Assembly (NCBI GenBank): GCA_963921425.1
Contig: OY992834.1
Location: 21,155,923-21,219,922, forward strand
DNA from: Dryas octopetala
Taxonomy: Eukaryota > Streptophyta > Magnoliopsida > Rosales > Rosaceae
Direction of reading: 5' to 3'
DNA length: 64,000 nucleotides
How positions within the stretch are numbered: the first letter of the stretch is position 1; every line of letters begins with the position of its first letter. The notes under the pieces are model-generated. The model worked only from the letters and a program-made list of their open reading frames with translations. It was not told the DNA's origin and did not search any database. Position numbers and translations under genes: made by a program. Positions 1 to 10,559 of the stretch are shown here, one piece after another.

Positions 1-599
1 CTACTTTGGGGTCAATTATCTTGAGTTTTAGAACTCCAATTTGATTTATCTTTATATGGTTGTAAAGAAGAAATGCATAGCTTTAAAACAAGTATATGTT
101 TGCTGAATTTGGGTGAGATTTGATAGAGTAAAAGGCAGGTCAAATTTGAGAAAACAAATATGGATCTTTATTGAACAAGTGGAACAATTAGTGGATCAAA
201 ACATAACTTAAAAAAGATTGTTGACCAACATTGAACTAGGTATAAAATAAGTAGACTAAATCTGTAATTTTATTTTTTTATTGATCCTCAATAGCCCGCC
301 AAAATAACTTAAAATCCAAATAAATTACCAAAATCACTTTCAAAGTCCGAAAAACATTCTATAAAATCCTATGAACTCATCTCGATTAATCTTATTTTTC
401 TACAACCTCAAATTCCTTTATTTACTTCCGAAATTTCTTAGATAAATTCTATTTTCTCTAAATTAACAAGATAATTATTAATAAATCACAATTACTCCAA
501 AATAAATTATAAACCAATTTCCGAGATCTCAAATTTTTGAACTTGAGGTACTAACTTGAAATTCGAGGTAAAGTTGAGGTATTAAATTGTAATTTACCC
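1..599 (+). repeat. Right half of a foldback repeat (window-edge copy)
   Basis: This stretch resembles, in order, the right arm of the foldback element at 3831-4383: the 'ctactttg..gtcaattatct' start, 'tatatggttgtaaa', and the terminal 'gaggtattaaattgtaattt'. The left arm would lie before the window, so the element is cut by the window edge. A diverged insertion-like stretch lies at about 160-530. No coding potential is seen. Confidence 0.55.
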
Positions 600-1570
600 T
601 AGATTTTATTATCAAAATGAGATTGTATATAATTCAATACATTGAATGTTATTGTACACTTATAAAGTATGGAAAGTATATTGACCAAATAAAGAAATAG
701 AAGGAATGTATTTTACTAATTTTTCATAAAAGGAAATAATTTAAGCACGTGTAAAATATGCGTTGGTAGGATTGGAGCTGTAAAAGTACTTGTTGGTACG
801 GCTGAGAATGAGAAAGAGAGATAAGGAAAGAGGAGTCGGCGATGGGCTTCGGGCCCTTGCCAAATGCGTTAAGGGGGGTAGGGGTAGTCGAGGGTAAGTA
901 GCTGGGGGGTGGGGATAGGATAGGTGGATCGAGGTAGAGTATTGAGGGTTTCAAATGTTAGAACTTTTTAGTCATTTTGCAATAAGATAAAATTATCATT
1001 AAAATAGTAAAAAATAGAGGTGTTAAAAAAACAAGTAGGAGGTGTCGATAGAATCTCTAAACAAAAAACAAAAAAACAAAAGGTAAACTACATTTTAGTA
1101 CCTCAACTTTGGGGTCTATTGCATGTTGATACGCTAATTTCAAAAATTTGTTTTAAGGTACCTCAACTTCAGAGTCTTGACTTTTAAGTACTTCTGTTAA
1201 GTTTTTTGTCCATCGTCTCGTTAAATGATGGCGTGACATGCCAAATGGCCCAAGATCAAACATCATGGAGAAATTTTACTCAATAACCCTTTTAAATACC
1301 TCTTAAACTTTTTTGACCCCCTAGCCCCAAAACTAACAATAATGACCCTTTTACATTTTTTCAAGCCAAAATACCCCTTTATATATGCAAATGTCGCCAT
1401 AGTCCACCCAAAATTCCACTTGCTGCACCTTCTTTATGCAGTAGCTAAACCCTCCTCCACCTTCTTCCTGCAGCAGCCATGGAGAGCAACCTCCCTCACC
1501 GACCAACGACCAATCATCTCCTCTCTCTATCTCTTTCCCCTTTTCTACCAACCTAAATCTAAAAAAAATA
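600..1570. other. AT-rich intergenic DNA, no gene seen
   Basis: I see no convincing gene here. From about 1083 the sequence carries the 'acattttagtacctcaac' and 'gttaaatgatg..gtgacatgcc' motifs that reappear inverted near 5320-5417 and may be the left end of a large nested element. A short open stretch at 1342-1608 has no recognisable domain and ends inside the next repeat. Confidence 0.5.
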
Positions 1571-2113
1571 AGAGCAAATTATCCGTAAGTACCTCAACTA
1601 TACACTGATTTTTAACTTAGTATCCCAACTTTGAAAACTTGACAAAAAGTACCTCAACTTTCATTTTGTGTCAAAATAGTACCTCCGTTAGTTTTTCTGT
1701 CAAATAAATTGTTATCTGCTGACGTGGCAGAGGTATTTTCATCTTTTTTCCCACATTTAAAAGATAATAATATTTTGAGTAAACTTCAATTTAGTACCTC
1801 AATTATACACTGATTTTCAATTTAGTACCCCAACTTTAAAAATTTGACAAAAAGTACCTCAACTTTCATTTTGTGTCAAAATAGTACCTCCTTTAGTTTT
1901 TCTGACCGTTATCTGCTGACGTGGTAGGGGTATTTTCGTCTTTTTCCCCACATTTAAAATATAATAATATTTTTAAAATTTTTTGAATAAAAAAAATGAG
2001 TAAACTTCATTTTAGTATCTCAATTATGCACTGATTTTTAATTTAGTAACCCAACTTTAAAAATTTAACAAAAAGTAAAATTTTTTGAATAAAAAAAATT
2101 CTTAAAAAAAATG

Positions 2114-2990
2114 GTCGGGCAGGGAGGGGAGAGCAGGGGGCGGGTCGGGCAGGGAGGGGGGCGGGCTGGGGAGGGGAGAGGTCGGGGGAGGGGAGGGGAG
2201 GGGTCGGGCAGTGCATAATTGAGGTACTAAAATGAAGTTTACTCTAATATTTTTAAAAGAGCAAATTACAATTTAGTACCTTAACTATACACTGACTTTC
2301 AACTTAATACCCTAACTTTGAAAACCTGACAAAAAAATACCTTAACTTTTATTTTGTGTCAAAATAGTATCTCCGTTAGTTTATCTGTCAAATGAACCGT
2401 TATCTGTTGACGTGGCAGGGGTATTCTCGTCTTTTTCCTCACATTTAAAGATAATAATATTTTTAAAAACTTTTGAATAAAAAAAATTCTTAAAAAATTA
2501 TAACTTTTAAAAATTAAAAAAAAATTTAGGGGATGGGTATGGAGGGTCGGAGTTGGGTAAGGGGGTGAGGGGGTTGGGTTGGGGTTGGGGTAGGTCAGGG
2601 AGGAGCTGTATGAGGGTGTCGGGGAGGGGTGCGATGGGACTGGGGGGGGAGAGGGTGGGTCGAGTAGAGAGGTGGGGGCTGGGGTGGGGGGGAGAGGGTG
2701 GGTTGGGCAGGGAGATGTTGGACGATGGTAGGGGCGGGGAGGGGATGGGTGGGGGGAGGGTTAGGTGGGGGCTGGGTGAGGGCGGGAAGGGGAGAGGATG
2801 GGTGGGCGAGGGCTGGGGTGGGTCGGGTAAGGAGAGTGGCTGGGGGAAACGGGTGCGACAGGGTTGGGGGGGAGGGGTTCGACGAGACTAGGGTGGGGGC
2901 TGACTCGGTGGGGGAGGGGAGGGGAGAGGGACGGGGCTAGGGCTGAGGAGTGATGCTGCATGGGGCAAGGCTAGGGAAGGGGGAGAGGGA
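2114..2990 (+). other. G-rich, C-poor tracts with strong quadruplex potential
   Basis: Two tracts (about 2114-2211 and 2529-2990) are built from runs of 3-7 G separated by A, T or C on the plus strand, in otherwise AT-rich DNA. Long open frames here (for example 2553-2891) are products of this composition and encode G/R/W-rich strings with no domain. The tract lies about 210 bases before an assembly gap. Confidence 0.7.
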
Positions 2991-3200
2991 AAAGTTTTTA
3001 TTTTAAGAAATTTTTTTATTTTATTTTTTTAAAGAAATTTGTTTATTAAAAAGTTTTTTAAAATATTATTATCTTTTAAATATGGGGAAAAAGACGAAAA
3101 TACATCTGCCACGTCAGCAGATAACGGTTCATTTGACAGAAAAAATAATGGAGATACTATTTTGACACAAAATGAAACTTGAGATACTTTTTTGTCAGGT

Positions 3201-3400
3201 NNNNNNNNNNNNNNNNNNNNNNNNNNNNNNNNNNNNNNNNNNNNNNNNNNNNNNNNNNNNNNNNNNNNNNNNNNNNNNNNNNNNNNNNNNNNNNNNNNNN
3301 NNNNNNNNNNNNNNNNNNNNNNNNNNNNNNNNNNNNNNNNNNNNNNNNNNNNNNNNNNNNNNNNNNNNNNNNNNNNNNNNNNNNNNNNNNNNNNNNNNNN
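3201..3400. other. Assembly gap (200 N)
   Basis: This is exactly 200 N and so probably a nominal gap of unknown true length. It lies in the right arm of the foldback element at 1571-3662, next to G-rich sequence that is hard to sequence and assemble. Open frames crossing it are meaningless. Confidence 0.98.
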
Positions 3401-3664
3401 TTGATTTTTTAAAATTTTTAATTATTTTAGAAATTTTTTTTATTCAAAATTTTTTAAAAATATTATTATTTTTAAAATTTGGAGAAAAAGACGAAAATAC
3501 TCATGTCACGTCAGCAGATAACGGTTTATTTGACAGAAAAACTAACGGAGGTACTATTTTGACACAAAATGAAAGTTGAGGTACTTTTTTGCAAGTTTTC
3601 AAAGTTGGGGTACTAAATTGAAACAACATATAAAGTTGAGGTACTAAATTATAATTTGCTCTTA

Positions 3665-4550
3665 CAATTATATACCTCAATTATACACTATTTTTCAACT
3701 TGGTACCTCAAGTTTAAAAAGTTGCATTATACCTCAACTACGAAAGTGTGTCAGTTAGGTACCTCCGTTAGTTTGACCGTCAACAATGTCGTTATCTGAT
3801 GACGTGTCACACATGAACCCTACCATTAAAAGGCTTAATTTCAATTTAATACCTCAACTTTATCATGTTTTTTAAGTTCATACCTCAAGTTCAAAAACTT
3901 GCAAATACATAAATGTTTTTTAGTTTTTTTTTCTCAACTTCACCCCAACTTTTGACTCATCAAAGTTTCACCAAAATCAACAATCTTATACTCATTTTGA
4001 TGCTATGAATCTCCTCTTTACAACCATATATAAATAATTTAAAAATGAGCTATGAAACGCGAAATAAATAGTCACAAATTAGGCTACCCGAAATTGCCAA
4101 TTTGTTTGACAAATTTGGCAGTTTCGGGTAGCCTACTTTGTGACCAATTATCTCAGGTTTCATAACTTTTTTTTGCATGATTTTTATATGGTTGTAAAAA
4201 GGAGATTCATAGCTTCAAAATGAGTATAAAATTGATGATTTTGGTAGAGATTTGATGGGTCAAAAGTTCGGGTGAAGTTGAAATAAAAATTAGAAAACAT
4301 TTATTTATTTGCAAGTTTTTGAACTTAAGGTATGAACTTGAAAAATATGGTAAATTTGATGTACTAAATTGAAATGAAGCCCTTTAGTGGTGGGTCTGCG
4401 TGTACCATGTCATCAGATAACGGCCTTCTTGACGGTCAGACTAACAAAGGTACCTAACTGACACGGTTTCGTAGTTGGGGTACCTTAATGCAATTTTTTG
4501 AACTTGAGATACCAAGTTGAAAAGCGGTATATAGTTGATATATATAATTG
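3665..4550. mobile_element. Foldback MITE with TA flanks, split by a nested foldback element
   Basis: The ends (caattatata.. and ..tatataattg) are inverse copies, flanked by TA at 3663-3664 and 4551-4552. The inverted arms run to about 3830 and from about 4384 inward and share 'acctccgttagtttgaccgtc', 'cgttatctgatgacgtg' and 'atgaaccctaccattaaa' with their inverses. The TA on the left is shared with the preceding element, so the two lie side by side. A further foldback element occupies the middle. Confidence 0.6.
3831..4383. mobile_element. Nested foldback MITE (near-complete palindrome)
   Basis: The left half (from aggcttaatttcaattta) and the right half (ending aaattgaaatgaagcc) are inverse copies along nearly their whole length, meeting near 4090-4125 at 'gctacccgaaattgcc' and 'ggcagtttcgggtagc'. 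It sits in the middle of the element at 3665-4550, so it is the younger insertion. A related right half opens the window at 1-599. Confidence 0.6.
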
Positions 4551-5417
4551 TAATTAACAAAAAAAAAAAAAACTTAAAACCCAATAATTAAATTAAAAAA
4601 ACAGATTGTAGATCGATCACCCTCCACAGTCACCGCCTCTTCCCATCATCATCATCTTCATCTTCCTCAATCTAAAATCTTTGTTCTAATCAAAACTCAA
4701 TGATTAAATTAGTATTTTATTTTATTTGGATATGATTGATAAATGATGAAGAATTGCTCTTATATGTGTTTTTATGAATGAAATTATAGAATTGAGTATG
4801 AATCAATTAGTTCAAGTGCCCTCCTTTTTCTATTTCTTTCTTCTTCTTGTTCGGCCATGTGCGAGTGCTCCTCCTCCACCACCACCCACGACCACTAGCC
4901 ACCATTGATTCTCGTTCATAGTTTTGGCCCAGGGCAAGACTCAGTAAGAAGATGATGAAGGCGACGAAGACAAAGAAGTCAACATTAACCAACTGAAAAT
5001 GCGAAGGCCGATGGAAAGATGATGAAGACGACAAGATGAAGAAGGCGACAGATATGGATCTCAACACCTTCCTTTCAAACGAAGATGCGGAGGTAGAAGT
5101 AGTGGCGCGGCCTTGGCTGGTGGGATTGTCGTCGTTATGGATGAAGATGCTGATGAGAGTCACAGAAGAAAGGAAAAAAAAAAAATTGGGGACTGATTAA
5201 GGGATTTGCGATATGCACAATGATGGAGGATTTTTTTTTAGTTTTAGTTTTTCTTTTATTTTTTGGTTGATTTTTTGTTTTTTTATATTATTTTAATATT
5301 AGTTATATTACTTGTGACATGCCATGTGGCATTTTTGTTGGGTCATTTGATATACCACGTCATCATTTAACGAAGTAATGCCCAAAATTAAGGAACTAAA
5401 ATGCAGTTAATTTACTC

Positions 5418-5963
5418 GTTATTTAACTATATTGTCTTTGTAATTAATTTCTATTCATAATCATAAACTCTGACTAAACCACTAATGGCAACGGAGGTAG
5501 TCACAATTCACAAGCCATAATTGATTCGTCTTATATATGTACCACTACATCCCAAATGATTCATATTTGATTACTTATTTTTCGGTAAATATAATTCATA
5601 ACATATTCATTATTTTATTATTTATTTTCCTCGCATGCATCTCTTTTACCCCCTAACCAATCAAATCCATACAGGAATTAATGCGTAGGCCAAGGGTCGT
5701 GGACGTCTGTTTGTTTTCCGAAAACAAAAGGGAAAATGAAAGAAAATGCGTGAAACTGTTCACCATATCAGCAAGAAAAGCAATCATGAACTTGCAGAGG
5801 AATAAGCATTAACTAACTAATTCTTGACGTCTGTTTGTTTTCCGAGAAAACGCATGGAAAATGAAAGAAAATACGAGTATGTTTGTTTTCCGAGAAAACG
5901 CATGGAAAATGAAAGACAATAGGAGGCTCATCAAACCAAACAGACCAGCATGCACAAGCTCTA
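5418..5963. other. 3' flank of the exonuclease gene with short repeats
   Basis: AT-rich DNA. From about 5700 it holds three imperfect copies of 'tttgttttccgagaaaacgc..ggaaaatgaaag'. The inverse of this stretch appears downstream of the plus-strand exonuclease copy (14200-14420), so it belongs to the 3' untranslated or flanking part of this gene family. No gene is seen at 5418-5700. Confidence 0.55.
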
Positions 5964-6710
5964 CTACTTCATCTTCTTGTTCTTCTTCTTGGCAGAGCAA
6001 GCACCTCCACCAGAACCGTCCTCAACGGCCACCTTGAACAGCTCAGCACCGACCAAGAAGCACAGGTACGAATCAACAGTGAGCAACTTGAGCTTCGCAA
6101 GCGGGTCCCACTTGAGCTTCTCCTCCGGCCTGGCCACGTCGACCTGCTTCCTAAGCACCACCTTAGCAAGACGGTCCAGATCGAACCGAGCGAGGTCCAG
6201 ATCGGGCCTCTTAAGCTCCTTCACCGCGAGCTGGTTGACGTTCACCGGGTTCCTGATCTCGACGTCGTGGTGCCTCTTCAGCTTCGCCGCTACATTCGCC
6301 ATGTCCGTACCCAGCACCACCACCCTAGGGTTTGCGAAGAAGGTGTTGATGAACCTCGGCACGAGGCGTTCCTGTGGTTCGGGTTTGGGGAGGTTGTAGA
6401 CCATGGTGTGGGACCCGACGGAGATGGCGATGACGTCGTAGGGGACCTCCTTGAGGCCCTTGCGAGTGTGCTTGACGTACTCCGACTCGGCCACAAGGCC
6501 GACGTAGATGGTGTCGTCGGACCTTTTGGTGGGGCCCGCAATGTTGGAGGAGCGGCGCTTGAGGACGTGCTTGAGCCACTTGGTGACGGTGGTGTCAGAG
6601 TAGGTTTCGACGGTCAAGATTCGTTGGTAGCCCACGTGAACGGTGTAGGCATTGTACTTGGGCACCGGGTTTTTGAACTCGATGCGCTCGAGGGCGACGT
6701 CGTGAACCAT
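5964..6710 (-). CDS. WRN-like 3'-5' exonuclease family protein (degenerate active site)
   Basis: A single-exon 248-residue protein with the layout of plant Werner-syndrome-like/RNase D-type DEDD exonucleases: an N-terminal strand-rich part (Y22 to K51), an RNase H-like core, and a Lys-rich tail (KKKNKKMK). Family members trim nucleic acid 3' ends using four acidic residues. Here the usual G-L-D-x-E reads G71-L-V-A-E75, so the first Asp is lost. The Asp expected in the G-x-D-x-x-N/D region reads N139, and the Asp of 'D-L-x-x-L-A' reads N157. In the last motif (Y-x3-D) Tyr reads L209 while D213 stays. What is seen suggests an intact fold with little or no catalysis; loss of activity is an inference. 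The start ATG follows a (GA)n leader and a TATA-like box. Related broken copies lie at 8532-8731, 13490-14043 and 38083-38250. Confidence 0.75.
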   Translation of the reverse strand: MVHDVALERIEFKNPVPKYNAYTVHVGYQRILTVETYSDTTVTKWLKHVLKRRSSNIAGPTKRSDDTIYVGLVAESEYVKHTRKGLKEVPYDVIAISVGSHTMVYNLPKPEPQERLVPRFINTFFANPRVVVLGTDMANVAAKLKRHHDVEIRNPVNVNQLAVKELKRPDLDLARFDLDRLAKVVLRKQVDVARPEEKLKWDPLAKLKLLTVDSYLCFLVGAELFKVAVEDGSGGGACSAKKKNKKMK

Positions 6711-6753
<43 letters not shown>

Positions 6754-6800
6754 GGAGTGGTGGAGATGAAATGACTGTGACCACTGTGAACCTTTATATA
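6711..6800 (-). promoter_or_regulatory. TATA-like box and GA-repeat 5' leader of the exonuclease gene
   Basis: On the minus strand TATATAAA (plus-strand 6793-6800) lies about 80 bases upstream of the start codon. A (GA)n tract occupies most of 6713-6749, directly before the ATG, as in many plant 5' leaders. The same arrangement recurs in the duplicate (TATA at 8802-8809, GA tract 8733-8765). Confidence 0.5.
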
Positions 6801-7496
6801 GAGAAGCCAAGGTCACTGTTAATTAGTGTGTTACTTGTATTTACCTTATATTTATGATAGTGAAATTAATACAACTACACCTTCAATTATATTGAGAGCA
6901 AATTAATATATAATGGGAATACATATATGACCAAATGTGTATATGTGGTTAATGACTGACCTATTATATTTGTACGCAGAATTTTTAATTCAAATTGAAA
7001 TGTACAACTTAAAATGTACAAAATAGATATTACTTTTCTTAAAAAAAAAAAAAAAAACGTCTGGATCCACTATCCCGATCATGATTTTTCTACCCCTAAA
7101 GGGAAAGGTCCTTTGCACCATCACCACCTTATTAAGTTTATGCCACATGTCATTTGTAGTACCTATTACAAATCATAATTAATTATTCTAATTAATGTAT
7201 CAAAATATTTTTATTTTTAAGAGATAAAAATAATTTAAAACCAAAACATAACAAAAATGAAAGAACCCATCAGCCCAACAGCTCCAAAACCCACCTCCTC
7301 CCCCTCCCATCTTTTCAGCATCCCCTTGGCCTCCAATGCCGGCAACATCTCAACCCAACTCCGACCAGCCACCACTCACCCCTCCTCTCTATTTCTCTCT
7401 TTAATTATATTCCTCTCTCTGTTTTGTTTCATTTTCTCCTCGATCTTCCGTTTTTTCTCTATTCGCTATTACAATAATATGAATACACAACACTTT

Positions 7497-7526
7497 CTAC
7501 ACAACAGTTTTAAAACTGTTGTGTAG
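7497..7526. repeat. 30-bp perfect palindrome (second copy at 9506-9538)
   Basis: CTACACAACAGTTTT is followed directly by its inverse. The copy in duplication unit 2 has three extra bases at the centre. Such 'acaacagttttaaaactgttgt' palindromes could be inner parts of a DNA transposon, but no terminal repeats or target duplication were identified around it. Confidence 0.6.
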
Positions 7527-7978
7527 CTTTAAGGCAAAACGGTTTTTAAAATATATAGCGTTGTATGAATGTATGAAATTCAATGGTTTTTTGGGAGGTA
7601 GATTTTATGAAATTGCATAAACAACAGTTATTAGTTGTGACAGTTGTGTATGTGAAAGAAAATGAAAAAAATCAGTGCTACAGTATTTTCATTAATCCAC
7701 TTGATTTCCTCCTTTATCACTTGCACACTCACTCTCAAACTCTCTCACACCTTCTAACACTCGCACACACAAACCTTCTCTCTCTCTCTCCCTCTCCTTC
7801 TCAAACCCTCTCAATCTGCTCTCTCTCTCTCAGATCTCTCACTATCAAACTCTCTCAATTCAGTCGCACCTCCTCCCCCCAGTCCAATCAAACTCTTTTA
7901 GTTCAGTCCCACCCCCTCCTCCAGTCCAATCAAACTCTTTATGTCTCTATCTCATTTCTTTTCCTCATTTTAGCCACC

Positions 7979-8062
7979 ATGATTACAATTAAATCGATTT
8001 CATTCCCACTTCCAGAAAACCCCAAAAAAATTTGTGATTTTGATACCCACTTCAAGATTAAG
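7979..8062 (+). CDS. Possible first coding exon of an unknown gene (unit 1)
   Basis: An ATG in an ideal context (gccaccATG) follows a long CT-rich leader (about 7730-7975). It opens 28 codons (MITIKSISFPLPENPKK..) ending at a good donor, aag|gtaagatt. No downstream exon can be assigned: the unit ends 470 bases later at the duplication junction. The peptide resembles nothing I recognise. It could be a genuine 5' exon whose gene was cut off, or a non-coding leader exon. Confidence 0.25.
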
Positions 8063-8531
8063 GTAAGATTCGCAATCGGATACACGAAGAGCTCATGGAG
8101 TGGCAAGTCAATCCTCTGGCAGGTTTCAACATTTTAGTCTTGGCCCTGACAGTGAGTTTTGAGCTTTGGTTGTTGGAAATTCCATCTGGGTTTGCGTGTT
8201 TTTGAGCGGATCAAGCTGGAGCAACAATGTACGTTGTTTCCTCTACTACAGTTGTTAACAACGTGATGGAATTTCATCGAGTATTACTTATCTTTCTCTC
8301 TATTTCCTTATTAGGTTCTGCTTCAAAGTTAGGGTTTTCTTCTCGTTTTTTGTTTAAATTCCGGTTTAGATGTTTTAATTTTGGGGGTTTTGTATATTTG
8401 TTTGATGGGGTTTCTTTTTCTTTGGTGTGTTGGTTATCTTGTGAATTTTTTATTTTTTTGGGCCAAGTTGTGATTTAGTTTTCTTGGCTTTTTATTTAGA
8501 TTTTTGTGGCCACTTTTGGAAAATCTTTTTG

Positions 8532-8731
8532 GTGTCGTCGGACCTTTTGGTGGGGCCCGCAATGTTGGAGGAGCGGCGCTTGAGGACGTGCTTGAGCCAC
8601 TTGGTGACGGTGGTGTCAGAGTAGGTTTCGACGGTCAAGATTCGTTGGTAGCCAACGTGAACGGTGTAGGCATTGTACTTGGGCACCGGGTTTTTGAACT
8701 CGATGCGCTCGAGGGCGATGTCGTGAACCAT
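8532..8731 (-). pseudogene. Truncated duplicate of the exonuclease gene (first 67 codons)
   Basis: It repeats the first 67 residues of the full gene (MVHDIALERIEF..TKRSDDT, with I5 for V5) and its TATA/GA-repeat leader. It then runs across the duplication junction into unrelated sequence, adding a 12-residue tail (KKIFQ..) before a stop. The whole exonuclease core is missing, so an expressed product would be a short N-terminal fragment. The truncation follows directly from where the tandem duplication breakpoint fell. Confidence 0.85.
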
Positions 8732-8768
<37 letters not shown>

Positions 8769-9826
8769 GTGGAGATGAAATGACTGTGACCACTGTGAAG
8801 CTTTATATAGAGAAGCCAAGGTGACTGTTAATTAATTAGTGTGTTACTTGTATTTACCTTATATTTATGATAGTCAAATTAATACAACTACACCTTCAAT
8901 TATATTGAGAGCAAATTAATATATAATGGTAATACATATATGACCAGATGTGTATATGTGGTTAATAACTGACCTATTATATTTGTACGCAGAATTTTTA
9001 ATTCAAATTGAAATGTACAACTTAAAATGTACAAAATAGATATTACTTTTCTTAAAAAAAAAAAAAAAAAAAAAAACGTCCGGATCCACTATCCCAATCA
9101 TGATTTTTCTACCCCTAAAGAGAAAGGTCCTTTACACCATCACCACCTTATTAAGTTTATGCCACATGTTATCTGTAGTAACTATTACAAATCATAATTA
9201 ATTATTCTAATTAATGTATCAAAATATTTTTATTTTTAAGAGATAAAAATAATTTAAAACCAAAACATAAAAAAATGAAAGAACCCATCAGCCCAACAGC
9301 TCCAAAACCCACCTCCTCCCCCTCCCATCTTTCCGGCATCCCCTCGGCCTCCAATGCCAACAACATCTCAACCCAACTCCGACCAGCCACCACTCACCCT
9401 CCTCTCTATTTCTCTCTTTATATTCCTCTCTCTATTTTGTTTCATTTTCTCCTCTTCCGTTTTTTCTCTATTGGCTATTACAATAATATGAATACACAAC
9501 ACTTTCTACACAACAGTTTTTTTAAAACTGTTGTGTAGCTTTAAGGCAAAACGGTTTTTAAAATATATAGCGTTGTATGAATGTATGAAATTCAATGGTT
9601 TTTTGGGAGGTAGATTTTATGAAATTGCATAAACAACAGTTATTAGATGTGAAGTTGTGTATGTGAAAGAAAATGGAAAAAATCAGTGCTACAGTATTTT
9701 CATTAATCCACTTTATTTCCTCCTCTATCACTCGCACACTCACTCTCAAACTCTCTCACACCTTCTAACACTCGCACACACAAACCTTCTCTCTCTCTCC
9801 CTCTCCTTCTCAAACCCTCGCAATCT

Positions 9827-9864
<38 letters not shown>

Positions 9865-10002
9865 ACTATCAAACTCTCTCAATTCAGTCACACCTCCTCC
9901 CCCCAGTCCAATCAAACTCTTTTAGTTCAGTCGCACCCCCTCCCCCAGTCCAACCAAACTCTCTATGTCTCTATCTCATTTCTCTTCCTCATTTTAGCCA
10001 CC

Positions 10003-10086
10003 ATGATTACAATTAAATCGATTTCATTCCCACTTCCAGAAAACCCCAAAAAAATTTGTGATTTTGATACCCACTTCAAGATTAAG
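10003..10086 (+). CDS. Possible first coding exon of an unknown gene (unit 2)
   Basis: This is the duplicate of 7979-8062, with the same 28 codons, start context and donor site. Conservation of both the start context and the splice donor between the two copies is weak support that the exon is real, but the copies may simply be too young to have diverged. Downstream of unit 2 (10560-11160) I see no matching exon. Confidence 0.25.
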
Positions 10087-10559
10087 GTAAGATTCGCAAT
10101 CGGATACACGAAGAGCTCATGGAGTGGCAAGTCAATCCTCTGGCAGGTTTCAACATTTTAGTCTTGGCCCCCGACAGTGAGTTTTGAGCTTTGGTTGTTG
10201 GAAATTCCATCTGGGTTTGTGTGTTTTTGAGCGGATCAAGCTAGAGCAACAATGTACGTTGTTTCCTCTACTACAGTTGTTAACACCGTGATGGAGTTTC
10301 ATCGAGTATTACTTATCTTTCTCTCTATTTCCTTATTAGGTTCTGCTTCAAAGTTAGGGTTTTCTTCTCGTTTTTTGTTTAAATTCCGGTTTAGATGTTT
10401 TAATTTTGGGGGTTTTGTATTTTTGTTTGATGGGGTTTCTTTTTCTTTGGTGTGTTGGTTATCTTGTGAATTTTTTATTTTTTTTGGGCCAAGTTGTGAT
10501 TTAGTTTTCTGGGCTTTTTATTTCGATTTTTGTGGTCACTTTTGGAAAATCTTTTTGTT

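Larger units (their letters stand above)
1571..3662. mobile_element. Terminal-inverted-repeat element with TA flanks and G-rich core
   Basis: The left end begins agagcaaattat and the right end finishes with the inverse, ataatttgctct; TA lies on both sides (1569-1570, 3663-3664). Inward from each end are matching inverted blocks: 'tacctcaac', 'ccaactttgaaaacttgaca', 'cctccgttagtttttctg', 'ttatctgctgacgtggca'. The left block is repeated several times (about 1775, 1985, 2265), as in a multi-unit foldback element. The interior is G-rich and includes a 200-N gap. No transposase is seen, so it is non-autonomous. Superfamily is unclear: a TA duplication fits Tc1/mariner or Harbinger-like elements, but the long variable arms also fit Mutator foldback types. 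Confidence 0.6.
1083..5417. repeat. Candidate outer inverted-repeat element hosting nested elements
   Basis: Both ends carry related motifs in inverted order. On the left is 'gtaaactacattttagtacc' and later 'gttaaatgatggcgtgacat'. On the right, read on the minus strand, is 'gtaaattaactgcattttag' and later 'gttaaatgatgacgtgg'. If these are terminal inverted repeats, the element was hit by the two foldback elements between them. The interior at 4620-5230 is less AT-rich and holds a 118-codon minus-strand open stretch (4807-5163) with no domain I recognise; it could be a captured gene fragment. The ends are diverged, so the call is tentative. Confidence 0.35.
6511..8530. repeat. Tandem segmental duplication, unit 1
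   Basis: This unit and the next (8531-10556) are direct, nearly equal-length copies that differ by scattered substitutions and small indels, by eye about 96-97% identical. The unit holds the first third and promoter of the exonuclease gene (minus strand), about 1 kb of flank, a CT-rich leader and a possible first exon on the plus strand. The junction is sharp: the motif 'gaaaatctttttg' ends both units, and 'gtgtcgtcgg' starts both. Confidence 0.9.
8531..10556. repeat. Tandem segmental duplication, unit 2
   Basis: This is the second copy of the 2.02-kb unit. Differences from unit 1 include a longer poly-A (9055-9076), a longer CT tract (about 9828-9856) and an altered palindrome centre. After its end the sequence goes to unrelated 'ttttataccttctaagaaag', whereas unit 1 runs straight into unit 2. 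Confidence 0.9.

Noticed and set aside
2553-2961. Overlapping open frames of 66-112 codons on both strands
   Set aside because: They arise from the G-rich composition and encode Gly/Arg/Trp- or Pro/Ser/His-rich strings without any domain.
3172-3579. Open frames crossing the first N block
   Set aside because: Most of their length is unknown sequence; they are artefacts of the gap.
8227-8478. 83-codon open frame in duplication unit 1 (and its twin at 10252-10572)
   Set aside because: Hydrophobic, Phe/Leu-rich translation of T-rich intron-like DNA with no family match; the two copies end differently because of small indels.
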